Of a stretch of 64,000 nucleotides of DNA, positions 6,788 to 17,610 are shown piece after piece. A program made the translations under genes and the position numbers. This DNA comes from an uncultured Collinsella sp. (lineage in GTDB: Bacteria; Actinomycetota; Coriobacteriia; Coriobacteriales; Coriobacteriaceae). Location of the stretch: positions 10,977-74,976 of the forward strand of contig CATWCP010000003.1 in assembly GCA_958349325.1 (NCBI GenBank), written 5' to 3'. The notes under the pieces were generated by a model. It saw only the letters and a list, made by a program, of their open reading frames with translations. It ran no database searches and had not been told where the DNA came from. Position 1 is the stretch's first letter. Each line of letters starts with the position of its first letter.

Positions 6788-8197
6788 CTAGCCAACAACT
6801 ATCCAGTCACTACCGGCTGTACTCGAAATCTTAGAGGAATCGCCAATGCACACGATGGTCGCCGAAGCGCCGGGCACATACTTGGCCTCAAGAACGGAAA
6901 CACCTTGCTCCTTAAGCCTTGAGGTCGTCTCGGTTATCCGAGTTTTATTCACATCATTTTTGCTGACCAGTTTAGCGCCATTGGCATCATTTTCACTCAG
7001 GCAGGATACAACCGTATTGTAATCGGCCCAATAACAGTACTCCCCAGAAAGCCATCCAAGCTCAGTGGCGCATATCGATCCAGTCGCAGAAACCGTCTTC
7101 GGAAGCAATCCGTAGCGCTGCCTTTCCTCAAATTCAAGAACATCGCAAAATACGCGATTAGCATTAAGTAATCTCGTTCCACAATAGTCCCCGTAAAACG
7201 GCGCAAAATGATTGCGGATAGTCCGCGACAACATACAGTAATCGTAGGTGTAGTAACACTTGAAGATTCGTAGGGCGTCTCCCCCTGCCCCTTCGGCAGA
7301 ACGGGCGAATTCAACAAGAAACTGATCCCACATGCGCTCAATATAGGGAATTGCGAGTTTAACGCTATCCATATCAGACAAAGGAGCATCGCTCGTCTGC
7401 TGCATTATTCCAGTGGTTTTTGCCAAATGGAAATGAGCTGCCATGCGCTCGATCGTTCGGATAAACTCGGGCCGATTCCCATCCTCAATCGCCATAATTG
7501 CAAAGAAAACACTTCTCAACAGAAGATCGCTTGAAAACCGCTGAGGCAAGAGATCACCATATTCGCGCTCGTATGCAAAGAGCCTGGCCTCGCCCGTATC
7601 AATTGAAGAGTAACCAAATACGGAGTCCGAAGGAACGACATATGATGGAAGGACATTTGAGTGCACACTAGTGCACTTAATTTGGTAACGTTTAAAAAGG
7701 GTGGAAATCCAAAAGGTCACAACACCAAATAATGCCAACTCAAACTCAAAGGCAATACTCGAGGTATCAAGCACATCTAACCCCTGACCTCCGAGATAAC
7801 CATCGATAACAAAGTGATCAAATGCAACAGAAAGTAAAAGAGACATGAACGCTTCAAACAAGAAAGGAAGGGTTCGGTACCGCAATTTACCCCTTGCATG
7901 CTTAGTAACCCCAAGAAATAACCAATAGAAAAGGGTGGGCATGCATCGCAGCGAAGGACCCGGAACTGAAAGTGCATCGCAAATCGCAGCAACAATAAAC
8001 ACCGGAAGCTGACAACAAATTGTTGGAGCGAAAATTCGGTAGGCAACGTTCAGTCTGCCCGACTCGTCGGTGGAATACAGTTCGTCGACGGTGTATTGCC
8101 CTCCAATCGCCAAGGGTCCAGCATAGTGGACAAGCTGAACGCTCGACAAACCAATAAAGACGTAGAAGACAATCCAAAGTAATATGACCGACTCCAC
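6788..8197 (-). CDS. Membrane protein with possible lysozyme-like C-terminal domain
   Basis: 469 residues, family not recognised. Residues 1-175 carry about five hydrophobic segments (about 5-24, 56-76, 84-98, 110-130, 151-170). The part from about 215 onward appears globular. There VFFAIMAIEDGNRP (E238) followed by AKTTGIMQQTSD (260-270) recalls the catalytic Glu and GxMQ pattern of lysozyme/transglycosylase folds, but this is pattern resemblance only. The start is a GTG at 8197 with AAGGAG about 13 bases upstream. It sits in the AT-rich defence island between a DUF3800-type gene and the retron, in the same direction, so a role in phage defence, perhaps at the envelope, is inferred. Confidence 0.7.
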   Translation of the reverse strand: MESVILLWIVFYVFIGLSSVQLVHYAGPLAIGGQYTVDELYSTDESGRLNVAYRIFAPTICCQLPVFIVAAICDALSVPGPSLRCMPTLFYWLFLGVTKHARGKLRYRTLPFLFEAFMSLLLSVAFDHFVIDGYLGGQGLDVLDTSSIAFEFELALFGVVTFWISTLFKRYQIKCTSVHSNVLPSYVVPSDSVFGYSSIDTGEARLFAYEREYGDLLPQRFSSDLLLRSVFFAIMAIEDGNRPEFIRTIERMAAHFHLAKTTGIMQQTSDAPLSDMDSVKLAIPYIERMWDQFLVEFARSAEGAGGDALRIFKCYYTYDYCMLSRTIRNHFAPFYGDYCGTRLLNANRVFCDVLEFEERQRYGLLPKTVSATGSICATELGWLSGEYCYWADYNTVVSCLSENDANGAKLVSKNDVNKTRITETTSRLKEQGVSVLEAKYVPGASATIVCIGDSSKISSTAGSDWIVVG

Positions 8198-8433
8198 CTA
8201 TACAACGATCTCCTTAAGTCAAACGCGTGGGCTGCTTGTAGAAAGTCAAACATAAACAGGAAATAACAATACTAACCAACGGTATCGATTCCAACTTTAC
8301 AGACCATAACCCCCTACGCAATAAAATCTGTCACAGTGAGTAAATGAAATCCAGGGCGCTGGTACACATGGCCCTTCAGTTTAATCAGCCATGACCCCCC
8401 CTCTTAAGTTCTCAGAAGCGCTAATCTCTTTTT

Positions 8434-9879
8434 CTATAAAAAATCGGCGCAGAATCGACCCTGAGAATACTGGAATTTCACGTTTCCTGGAAACAATAAA
8501 TCTTTCCATTCATCCCTGGAAAGCACCATACCGACCCATCCAGCAAGGTCGGTAGGTAGTAGACAGGCAGTTTCGCAACCATTCTCAGATATCAGAGCCA
8601 CTGGGGCACCATCTTCGCCAAACTTAACATCCATCACCTTATAGGTTCTGGGCTGATCGGTGATCCTAAGACGGGGGCGAAATAAGATTTTAGGATCGCT
8701 CAAATCGCCCGTATACAAAGGGTCATCGCTTAACACTTGAAAATGCTCCGAAAGACTCTGGCAGCAGAAGGTGTTGAATCTTTCCGCATTATTAGCGCTA
8801 AGCTCGCGGAGCTGAGCGGCGCTATCAAAATTATTGAAGTACTTTAGCAGCGCAATTAAAACGACAAGATCATCAGAGAAACCGCTTCCATAGACCTTGT
8901 ACCAGCATTTATCATACTGAATCAACACTCGATATAGCTTTTTGTATAGTTCGAGTCGATCATCATTTAGGTTGAACCACTCCGCATCAAAAAGGTTCTT
9001 TTTAATCTCATCTTCTCGCGACCGATAGGTCAGTTCATCGCGAATAGCTTTCATGAGTTTTGCCACTATTCCAGCAAGCATGTCAGCCATTCTGACACCG
9101 AAGCACTCAGAAGAATCCGCTTCACGCACCCCATCAAAGCCAAGCCGTTCTGCAGCAGCTCTAGTATTCTCTTCTTGATCAATGATAAGCGTGCAGTTAT
9201 CAATCTCATTATGCTCGCTCAGATATAGTCCGAATCCCGCAAGAGGCGAATAGTATTCCCACTGATAATCATCCAGTGGCATCACGTGGTCCATAACTTC
9301 CAAAATCGATCTGAATTGATCCATTTCGGTCCACTTAAGTTCGGGATTCGCTTTGTCATCTTCGATTCTATTTAGGAGAAAGTCCCGCAAAGCGTCTAAT
9401 AAATCGTCGGGCGATTTATATATCGATTCAACAACTTCATTAGGTCTATATTGAACTAACAGCTTTGCAAGAGAGTATTTCATTAGATCGGCATTAAAGC
9501 AGGGCTGGTTTTGATATTGACTGAACAGTCTATCAACAAGCAATTCGACCTTACTTGAGAAGGAACAATAGACATACATTTCTTCATCAAACAGGTCGAG
9601 ATAATCACTGATCAAACGCGCGTTATATTGAGACAGAGATTTAAATCCATATTTGAACTGGCTCCTTTTAAGACAAGTGCTCTTTAACTCTTTAGCGTTT
9701 GGAGAAAGATACTTTTTCTCGAATTCACAATACTGGGCAGCTAAATCGGACTCCCGTTGAGAATCCCACCCTACTATTGCAACAACAAATCCATCATAGA
9801 ATTCATCGGCTTTGATGGTCTCGAGATTGAGTAAGCGGCTATGCTGGCTTTCGTCGTAGTAGAAATTGTAATCAGACAT
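8434..9879 (-). CDS. DUF3800-type protein
   Basis: 481 residues. It opens with YNFYYDESQHSR (D9, E10), like the DESG motif of DUF3800 proteins, which are thought to have an RNase H-like fold. NCTLIIDQEENT (D234) and ECFGVRMADMLAG (D266) supply the later acidic residues expected of the family (usually viiDe and LQiADliag). Residues 280-481 are an added C-terminal region with no motif I recognise. DUF3800 genes are often found in defence islands beside mobile elements. ATG 9879 is used. The gene is AT-rich relative to the chromosome, fitting horizontal origin. It may share a transcript with the membrane gene about 240 bases downstream, but that gap argues for its own promoter there. Confidence 0.75.
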   Translation of the reverse strand: MSDYNFYYDESQHSRLLNLETIKADEFYDGFVVAIVGWDSQRESDLAAQYCEFEKKYLSPNAKELKSTCLKRSQFKYGFKSLSQYNARLISDYLDLFDEEMYVYCSFSSKVELLVDRLFSQYQNQPCFNADLMKYSLAKLLVQYRPNEVVESIYKSPDDLLDALRDFLLNRIEDDKANPELKWTEMDQFRSILEVMDHVMPLDDYQWEYYSPLAGFGLYLSEHNEIDNCTLIIDQEENTRAAAERLGFDGVREADSSECFGVRMADMLAGIVAKLMKAIRDELTYRSREDEIKKNLFDAEWFNLNDDRLELYKKLYRVLIQYDKCWYKVYGSGFSDDLVVLIALLKYFNNFDSAAQLRELSANNAERFNTFCCQSLSEHFQVLSDDPLYTGDLSDPKILFRPRLRITDQPRTYKVMDVKFGEDGAPVALISENGCETACLLPTDLAGWVGMVLSRDEWKDLLFPGNVKFQYSQGRFCADFL

Positions 9880-9979
9880 CCGTGATCAATCTCCGATCCA
9901 TGAATGAACAGCGCAACGATAGCAAGCACAAACGTTCGTTGCATTTATTAATTGCCACCAATTATATTGTCTTAATTAA

Positions 9980-10420
9980 TTATGCAAACATAACATCCCA
10001 GAGAAGAGTACGACCCCTCTGGTATGCCTCTACGGATATGCTTGCCTACAGTACGACAGCTTCGCGCGCCTCGCCGACAGACACACCACCGACGACGGAA
10101 GCATCTACGCCCACGGTCCCATCTCCTACGGCGTTCCCGGGCCAAAACTGATACGCGAGATCTTTGAGGGCATCCCGCACAATCTCGTTATCAAAACACC
10201 CAAGTACGCATATCAGAAGGAGTATCGAATCATCGGGTCGCGACCGGTCGAATGTCGCCTTTTACCAGACGAGAATCACCCGGGCTGCAAAATTGAAAAA
10301 TACGACCACGCAGAACTTAACCTAAGCAGCAGCCTCGCGGACTTTTCCCGGAAGGTCTCGGTGGCGAGTCTCGAAGAAGCGCGAGACGGCCTCATGCTGG
10401 ATTTGCCGCATCGGACATAG
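9980..10420 (+). pseudogene. C-terminal remnant of an unidentified gene
   Basis: An open frame without a start or ribosome site ends with TAG at 10418. From about 10010 it reads like real protein: LYGYACLQYDSFARL, then GPISYGVPGPKLIREIFEG, then YAYQKEYRIIGSRPVE, ending LMLDLPHRT. Codon use from there is Collinsella-like, while the DNA before it is AT-rich, so the 5' part seems to have been replaced or deleted when the island entered. The QKEYRI segment resembles proteins with a DUF2971-like end, but this is weak. Confidence 0.5.
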
Positions 10421-10604
10421 CCAACCCAACGCAAACCACAACGCCACCGGGCAACCAAGCACCCCTCCCCCTCCCCAACCTTCCCCAGAAAGTTCGCTGA
10501 TGTTGACTGGGGTTCCCGTAAAATAAACCGCAACAGAATATGTGCGGAGTGCTGGCCTGGAGCTGCCTTCGAACCCAATTGGCTGCTCACCGAGAGGCTC
10601 CGCT

Positions 10605-12833
10605 ATGAAACGATCCCTTTACTACCTGCTCTGCGCGATCGCGTGCACGTCCATGGTCAGCGCGACGATGCCCATGGCAGCCATTGCGGAAGCCATCCAG
10701 CCTCAGGCAACAGCCACGCAGCAGGCGCAAGCCGACGCCACGAGCAGCGGCACAGGCAAGGCTGAAGACGGCACCAACACAAATGCGACAGCAGATACCG
10801 CAGAGGACAGCACCGCAACATCTACCGGCGCCAGCCAGACCGACCCCGCGGACGCCAACACCGCAGACGCCGCCGCAACCGGCACCACCGCCCCATCTCT
10901 CCGCGCCCAAACCAACCCCACGCCCGAGGCCATCTCCACCACGTCACAAACCACCTACGCCCACTCCGCCACGGCAACCCAAAACGGCGTCACCTTCACC
11001 GTCTCGTGGAACGAAGCCCCCGCGGGCACCGCGACGACCTTCCACGTAACCCAGACCAACGGATCGTCCCAGGCCAAGGCGCGCATGGACGTGCCCACCT
11101 ATTGGGACGGCGGCAGCCAGGAAAGCGTCTGCGACCCGTCGCGCGCGGCATGGGGCAGCTACTACAGCCTGGGCACCGCGGGCCACGACTTTACCTTCGA
11201 CTTCACGGCGTCGGGCACGTACCGCATCTACTTCTACTTTATGGACAACGACAGAAACGACCCCCAAAACGACAAGGGGATCTACTACCTGCGCACCACG
11301 GCGGAGGTGACCATAAACGATGCCGCCCGCCCAAGCGTCACGCAGATCGTCAACAACGCCGTGGCCCAGTGCAGGCAACAGACAAACTGCTCGGAATACG
11401 ACATGGCGCTGTGGCTCCACGACTGGACGCTCGACCAGCTGGAGTACGACCACAGCCTCAACTGGTGCTCGGCCGAAAGCGGCCTCACGCGCCACCAGGG
11501 CACCTGCGAGAGCTACCAGCGCATCTACTCCAAGCTCCTTGACGCCGTGGGCATCACCAACGGCCGCATCACCGGCAACGGCCACACCTGGAACGCCGTA
11601 AAGATCGACGGCAAATGGTGCCAGATGGACCTAACCTGGGACGACACCAGCGACAACTGGTACGGAGACCTGGACCAGCGCCATCTGTACTTTGGGCTGA
11701 CCGACGAGCTCATGGCAATCGCCCACTCCGACCACACGGCTAACTACCAGAAGGCCGACTATGCCTATCGCTCAACCGACCTGTCCAACAATTACTTTAT
11801 GCGAAATGGCAAGGCCGATGAATGGGCCGAGAAGTATGCCGACCGCATTCAGCAGTATCTGGACGCCAAAGAAGAGGGCTTTTCCATCAATGCTGACAAT
11901 CAATCTTTCCCGCCGAGCATCTCGGGGATTCAGAATGGGATCATTGCGTATGCGATGAATCTGAGAGAGTGGAAGACTGAAACTGACCAAGCAGATCTAA
12001 AAGCGGCATCAATAGTCACCACACAAACCAGCACTACTTGGATTGCTACGTTCAAATTCACGGCAAAGTTCTTGCAAATCAAACCAACCGCTACACCGGT
12101 TTTGCCCAACGGAATGTATTCCATATACTCATGCCTCGACCAATCAAAAGCCCTAGACGTCCGCATGGAGTCGAAGAACGATAGGGCGAATGTACAGCTC
12201 TGGCAAGATCACGGCGGCAGACAACAAAAGGTCAACCTCCAATTCCAAAACGACGGCACCTATCTTATTACGTTCGTTCATTCAGGAAAAGCGCTGTCTG
12301 CTGAATCAAGTCGTGATGGATCGAATGTTAGTCAGTCAAATATAGATGGTTCCGATCTACAGAGATGGGTTGTCGAACGAATGGGGACGGGATATACAAT
12401 AAAAAATAAAGCAGGGAACCAGTGGCTAAATGTTAGAAGAGCCGACACAAGAAACGGCACAAATATTCAAACTTGGTCAAATGGCGGTGTGGCCGAAACA
12501 ATCTTTAATCTTGTTCCAACTGAACTCGATGCACTTCCAAACGGTAGGTACGCCATAAAAACCAAACTTGACACGACAAAAACAATCGACATTCGTTTAG
12601 CGTCCCAAGATGATTTTGCAAATGCTCAAATTTGGACTGACTACAATTCCCCAAATCAATCAGTTGATCTTAGAAGACAGGGAGACGGAACATACACATT
12701 TATTTTTGTACACTCCAAAAAGGCGCTAACAGCAGAAGCTGTCAAGGACGGCGCAAACGTTTCGCAGGCAACATATACCGGTTCAAATCTTCAGCATTGG
12801 AAGCTATCGGTAGTGTCGAGAAAGTTGGTGTAA
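10605..12833 (+). CDS. Secreted transglutaminase-like protein with ricin-type repeats, 3' end in an IS
   Basis: 742 residues from ATG 10605 (GAGAGG upstream). A signal peptide (MKRSLYYLLCAIACTSMVSA...AIAEA) is followed by a low-complexity Ala/Thr/Asp linker (about 30-110). A transglutaminase-like domain carries Cys in TCESYQRI, His in GNGHTWNAV and Asp in QMDLTWDD, the expected triad. Two ricin/beta-trefoil-like modules follow (YSIYSCLDQSKALDVRMES and YAIKTKLDTTKTIDIRLAS), each ending in an LQxW motif. The natural stop is missing: the last seven or so residues (VVSRKLV) and the TAA come from the IS256-family terminal repeat that starts at 12809. As the last QxW-like motif is present, probably only a few residues were lost. 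GC content drops sharply from about 11880, so the lectin part may have a different origin. A role at the cell surface on glycans or peptides is inferred. Confidence 0.82.
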   Translation: MKRSLYYLLCAIACTSMVSATMPMAAIAEAIQPQATATQQAQADATSSGTGKAEDGTNTNATADTAEDSTATSTGASQTDPADANTADAAATGTTAPSLRAQTNPTPEAISTTSQTTYAHSATATQNGVTFTVSWNEAPAGTATTFHVTQTNGSSQAKARMDVPTYWDGGSQESVCDPSRAAWGSYYSLGTAGHDFTFDFTASGTYRIYFYFMDNDRNDPQNDKGIYYLRTTAEVTINDAARPSVTQIVNNAVAQCRQQTNCSEYDMALWLHDWTLDQLEYDHSLNWCSAESGLTRHQGTCESYQRIYSKLLDAVGITNGRITGNGHTWNAVKIDGKWCQMDLTWDDTSDNWYGDLDQRHLYFGLTDELMAIAHSDHTANYQKADYAYRSTDLSNNYFMRNGKADEWAEKYADRIQQYLDAKEEGFSINADNQSFPPSISGIQNGIIAYAMNLREWKTETDQADLKAASIVTTQTSTTWIATFKFTAKFLQIKPTATPVLPNGMYSIYSCLDQSKALDVRMESKNDRANVQLWQDHGGRQQKVNLQFQNDGTYLITFVHSGKALSAESSRDGSNVSQSNIDGSDLQRWVVERMGTGYTIKNKAGNQWLNVRRADTRNGTNIQTWSNGGVAETIFNLVPTELDALPNGRYAIKTKLDTTKTIDIRLASQDDFANAQIWTDYNSPNQSVDLRRQGDGTYTFIFVHSKKALTAEAVKDGANVSQATYTGSNLQHWKLSVVSRKLV

Positions 12834-14292
12834 GGGTGACGCCCTAGCGCCCGTTTAACGAAGAACGGCCTTCGTCCTAGAATCTGAAATCACCACAACA
12901 ACAGGTTCTAGGAAAGGACGAAGACCGCTATGGGAATCTTATCAGACCCGACGCCGGACATGCTCGCCATGCCCCGTTTCGACGACGGCGCCATCGACAT
13001 GCAGGAGCTGCTCCGCAGACTAGCCGAGCAGGTCGTGAACGCCGTGATGGACGCCGAGGCCGACCAGCTGTGCGGCGGCGGGGCGAACAGCCGGAACGGC
13101 TACCGCGAGAGGTCGCTCGCCACCTGCGTCGGCACGCTGACGCTGCGCATCCCCAAGCTGCGCTCCGGCAGCTTCTTCCCTGAGGACGTGCTCGAGCGCT
13201 ACCAGCGCGTCGACCGCGCCCTCGTGGCCGCCGTGGCCGAGATGTACGCCACGGGCACGAGCACCCGCAAGGTGCAGAGGGTGGCCGAGAAGATGGGCGT
13301 CTCCAGGCTCTCGAAGGACCAGGTGAGCGCCATCGCCTCGAGCCTGGACGCAGATATCGAGGACCTATGCGGAAGGCCGCTCGGCGGCTCGCCGGTGCCC
13401 TACGTCTGGCTCGACGCGACCTACGTCAAGTGCCGCCGCGAGGGGCGCGTCGCCTCCACCGCCGTGGTCACCGCCATCGGCTGCGATGCGGGCGGCTGGA
13501 GGCGCGTCCTGGGCGTCGACGTGGTCGACACCGAGTCCTACGACTCGTGGCTCGCCTTCCTGCGGGCCATCCGCTCGCGCGGGGCGGCGGGCGTGCGGCT
13601 CGTCGTCTCGGACGCCCACCCGGGGCTCGTCCGGGCGCTCGGCGAGGTCTTCCAGGGCGCCGCGTGGCAGCGCTGCGCGGTCCACCTCATGCGCGACTGC
13701 ATGCGCGAGGCCGGCTCCTGGCAGCCCAGGCGCCGCGTGGGCAGGATCGTGTCGCAGGTGTTCCGCGGGCGCGACGCCGCCACCGTGACGGCCATGTACC
13801 ACGCGGCGTGCGACATGCTGGAGGGGTGCTGCCCGAGGGCGGCGGCGGTGCTGGAGGAGGCCGAGCCCGACGCGCTGGCCTACCTCGACTTCCCGCCGAC
13901 CCACTGGAAGCGCCTGCGCACCAACAACGTGCAGGAGAGGACCAACCGGGAGATAAAGCGCAGGTCGCGCGTCGTGCAGGTGTTCCCCTCCACGGGGTCG
14001 CTGGTGCGGCTGGCGGGCGCGGTCATGTGCGAGCAGGACGAGATATGGCAGGAGTCCAGGTACTTCTCGGAGGCGAGGATGAACGAGCTCTACGATGACG
14101 GTCGCACTCGGGGAATCGACGGTCACGTCGATTGGGCGCGGCTCGAGGCGGAGGCCAGGAAGATGCTCGAGTCCGGTCTCGAGCTTGCGGACAGGGTCGA
14201 GGCGGCATAGGATATCAACCGTGTTCCAGGTTCCAGGACGCCGGGCCGACTCGCTTCGGATCGGGCGCTACACCAACTTTCTCGACACTACC
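12809..14292 (+). mobile_element. IS256-family insertion sequence
   Basis: About 1,484 bp with inverted ends GGTAGTGTCGAGAAAGTTGG (+TGTA), 24 bp at 12809-12832 and 14269-14292. No target duplication is visible: the flanking 8 bases are AAGCTATC and AACCTGTA. This suggests a deletion or recombination at one side after insertion. The element lies at the end of the secreted protein gene and before a terminator. The transposase gene is complete. Confidence 0.88.
12930..14210 (+). CDS. IS256-family transposase
   Basis: 426-residue mutator-type transposase. Catalytic residues: Asp in YVWLDATYVK (about 155), Asp in LVVSDAHPGL (about 225), Glu in NNVQERTNREIKRR (about 335). The N-terminal region (MQELLRRLAEQVVNAVMDAE, then RNGYRERSLATCVGTLTLRI) is typical of the family. 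AGGAAAGGACGAAGACCGCT precedes the ATG. Length and motifs look intact, so it may be active. It lies wholly within the 12809-14292 element. Confidence 0.95.
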   Translation: MGILSDPTPDMLAMPRFDDGAIDMQELLRRLAEQVVNAVMDAEADQLCGGGANSRNGYRERSLATCVGTLTLRIPKLRSGSFFPEDVLERYQRVDRALVAAVAEMYATGTSTRKVQRVAEKMGVSRLSKDQVSAIASSLDADIEDLCGRPLGGSPVPYVWLDATYVKCRREGRVASTAVVTAIGCDAGGWRRVLGVDVVDTESYDSWLAFLRAIRSRGAAGVRLVVSDAHPGLVRALGEVFQGAAWQRCAVHLMRDCMREAGSWQPRRRVGRIVSQVFRGRDAATVTAMYHAACDMLEGCCPRAAAVLEEAEPDALAYLDFPPTHWKRLRTNNVQERTNREIKRRSRVVQVFPSTGSLVRLAGAVMCEQDEIWQESRYFSEARMNELYDDGRTRGIDGHVDWARLEAEARKMLESGLELADRVEAA

Positions 14293-14313
14293 AACCTGTA
14301 CCTTTTTGTGCAA

Positions 14314-14346
14314 CAAAAAAAGCCGCTCAACCAGCGGTTTTTCTTA
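14314..14346 (+). terminator. Rho-independent terminator
   Basis: GCCGCT (14322-14327) and AGCGGT (14333-14338) form the stem around CAACC, followed by TTTTTCTT. Before the IS256 insertion it probably ended the secreted-protein transcript. An A-run on the left makes it possibly bidirectional. Confidence 0.75.
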
Positions 14347-14355
14347 TTTAGGCAT

Positions 14356-14392
14356 GAAAAAGGCGACCGTCCATTGTGAACGGTCGCCTTTG
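14356..14392 (-). terminator. Terminator of thrS
   Basis: AGGCGACCGT (14361-14370) pairs with ACGGTCGCCT (14380-14389); read leftwards the stem is followed by TTTTTC. It lies 22 bases beyond the thrS stop. Confidence 0.85.
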
Positions 14393-14413
14393 TAAATTGT
14401 TGTGCAGCTTGCC

Positions 14414-16177
<1,764 letters not shown>

Positions 16178-16406
16178 GGGTATGTTTTCTCCTCTCGGAT
16201 GCCTGATGCAAGTGCGTGCGATGCGCTCGGCGTTTTTGACTTGCATCATTATAGGCAGGTTGCCTTGGTATACAAGCGCCCGCCGCACCTTAATGGCACG
16301 GCGGGCGATTTTCTACGCATGCTTCATCGTGTGGGGCGGGTTGCGCGTGTGGCTCGCACGGGACGCGCGGCGCCCGTGGCTTGCGGCCAGCCCGGCGATG
16401 GATGCG

Positions 16407-16838
16407 TTACTGGATGCGAGTTCGGCAGTAGGGGCAGACCTTCCAGTGCGCATCGAGCGGGCGATGGCAGCTGGGGCAGACGTTGCGAACCTGAGTGTCG
16501 CACACCGGGCAGACGACGAAGTCCTTCTCGATGGGCGCGCCGCACTGCGGGCAGGTGCCGTACTGGGCAAGCTGGCGCTCGCGCAGGGCCATGTCGAGCT
16601 CCTGCTCCTCGCGGTCGGACGCGTAGGAGTGCGGACGCAGGACCAGGTAGGCGATGAGGCCTACAAACGGGATGAGAGCGATGATGCCCCATGCCACGTA
16701 GGCGCTGGCGCCGCGGCGGCGAGCGTCGATGAACACGTAGACGACCGACAGCACATACAGGGCGATGATAAAGCCAACGAAGGCATAGACGACGCCCATA
16801 AGCTGCGGCGACATGAGCTCGGAGATGTACTTGGACAT
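16407..16838 (-). CDS. Zinc-ribbon membrane protein
   Basis: 143 residues. Two hydrophobic helices (about 14-36 and 46-66: VVYAFVGFIIALYVLSVVYV and AYVAWGIIALIPFVGLIAYL) precede a cytosolic part with a double zinc ribbon: CPQCGAPIEKDFVVCPVC and CPSCHRPLDAHWKVCPYC. The helix pair with the FIDARRRGAS linker resembles phospholipase-D-nuclease N-terminal (PLDc_N) domains. It may be a membrane-bound adaptor. It is monocistronic, between thrS and a repeat cluster, with its own ribosome site (GAAAGGTACCCGTA before ATG). Confidence 0.85.
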   Translation of the reverse strand: MSKYISELMSPQLMGVVYAFVGFIIALYVLSVVYVFIDARRRGASAYVAWGIIALIPFVGLIAYLVLRPHSYASDREEQELDMALRERQLAQYGTCPQCGAPIEKDFVVCPVCDTQVRNVCPSCHRPLDAHWKVCPYCRTRIQ

Positions 16839-16937
16839 TACGGGTACCTTTCGGATTATTTACAGTTCGGTCAAGTTTACCACGGGGTTTGTTTATATGG
16901 GACTACGGCTAGGGGCGGGGCTGGCGCGGACACAAAC

Positions 16938-17156
16938 ATCTCAATCTGTAACATCTACGGGTCAAAATCTCGGCTAAACGTTACAAATCGAGACGAAGAA
17001 AAATCTCCGAACCCAATGTCTCAATCTGTAACAACTACTCAAGAAAATCGGCTCCAGATGTTACAAATCGAGATAAACGGGCAAGCCGTCAGCCAAACAT
17101 CTCAATCTATAACATCTGAGCCCCAAAATCTCCCCTTCCTGTTACAGATAGAGACA
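16938..17156. repeat. Palindromic repeat cluster, family A (three units)
   Basis: Three imperfect palindromes of about 56-59 bp, at 16938-16993, 17017-17074 and 17098-17156. Each has TCTCAATCTGTAACA on one side and TGTTACAAATCGAGA or a variant on the other, with a variable centre of about 20 bases (often containing AAAATC). Two more units lie at 20447-20578, so the family brackets the decayed mobile element. They are not CRISPR repeats, because the arms are inverted and the spacing is short. Confidence 0.85.
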
Positions 17157-17210
17157 TTCAAAATCCGCCGGAAGGTTTGTCTTGATCTGCCACTATTTAC
17201 TGCGTCCGTT

Positions 17211-17471
17211 TTACCTGCTGGTTTGTTGGGAAATATCCCAATTTATCCCAAGTGCGTCGCAAACGGAACGCGCCACCTGCTCACGGGAGGGACGAATATA
17301 ATGTCGCCCCGACACGCCCGGCGGGGAGTGTCCCATGAGCATTTCCATGAGGTCCCAGGGCATGTGCAGCTCCATCTCGCAGATGGTTCGCCACGAGTTG
17401 CGAAGGTTCGACCACGGGATGTGTTCGATACCCTCGGCTGCGCACCACTTCTTCCATCTATGATTGCACAT
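17211..17471 (-). pseudogene. Tyrosine recombinase (integrase), C-terminal remnant
   Basis: 86 codons with the end of an integrase catalytic domain: NLRNSWRTICEMELHMPWDL, then LMGHSPPGVSGRHYIRP, holding the box II His and catalytic Tyr. The arginine of box I (LRHxxxT) appears as LRNSWRT. The frame remains open upstream to about 17552 except for a TAG at 17472-17474 (SEWLADRGDGLPMNR, stop), so it is broken. It ends inside a candidate att repeat (17244-17257), as integrase genes often do. It is probably the relic of an integrative element that brought the toxin-antitoxin genes. Confidence 0.75.
17244..17257. repeat. Candidate left attachment repeat
   Basis: TATCCCAAGTGCGT recurs directly at 20341-20354. 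The two copies bracket the integrase-adjacent toxin-antitoxin and regulator genes. It overlaps the integrase 3' end. A 14-bp match alone is modest evidence. Confidence 0.5.
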
Positions 17472-17610
17472 CTATCGATTCATGGGCAGTCCGTCCCCGC
17501 GATCTGCTAGCCACTCGGAGCCTGCCGCGCGGCGCCTCTGCTTGCGCGTCATATAATGTCCCTAGGTCGCCCGGAGCTATCTCCGTATTACTCCGGCATC
17601 CTTGCTATCA

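Noticed and set aside
16938..17156. CRISPR array
   Set aside because: The repeated parts are inverted arms of palindromes, spacers are short and uneven, and no cas genes are near.
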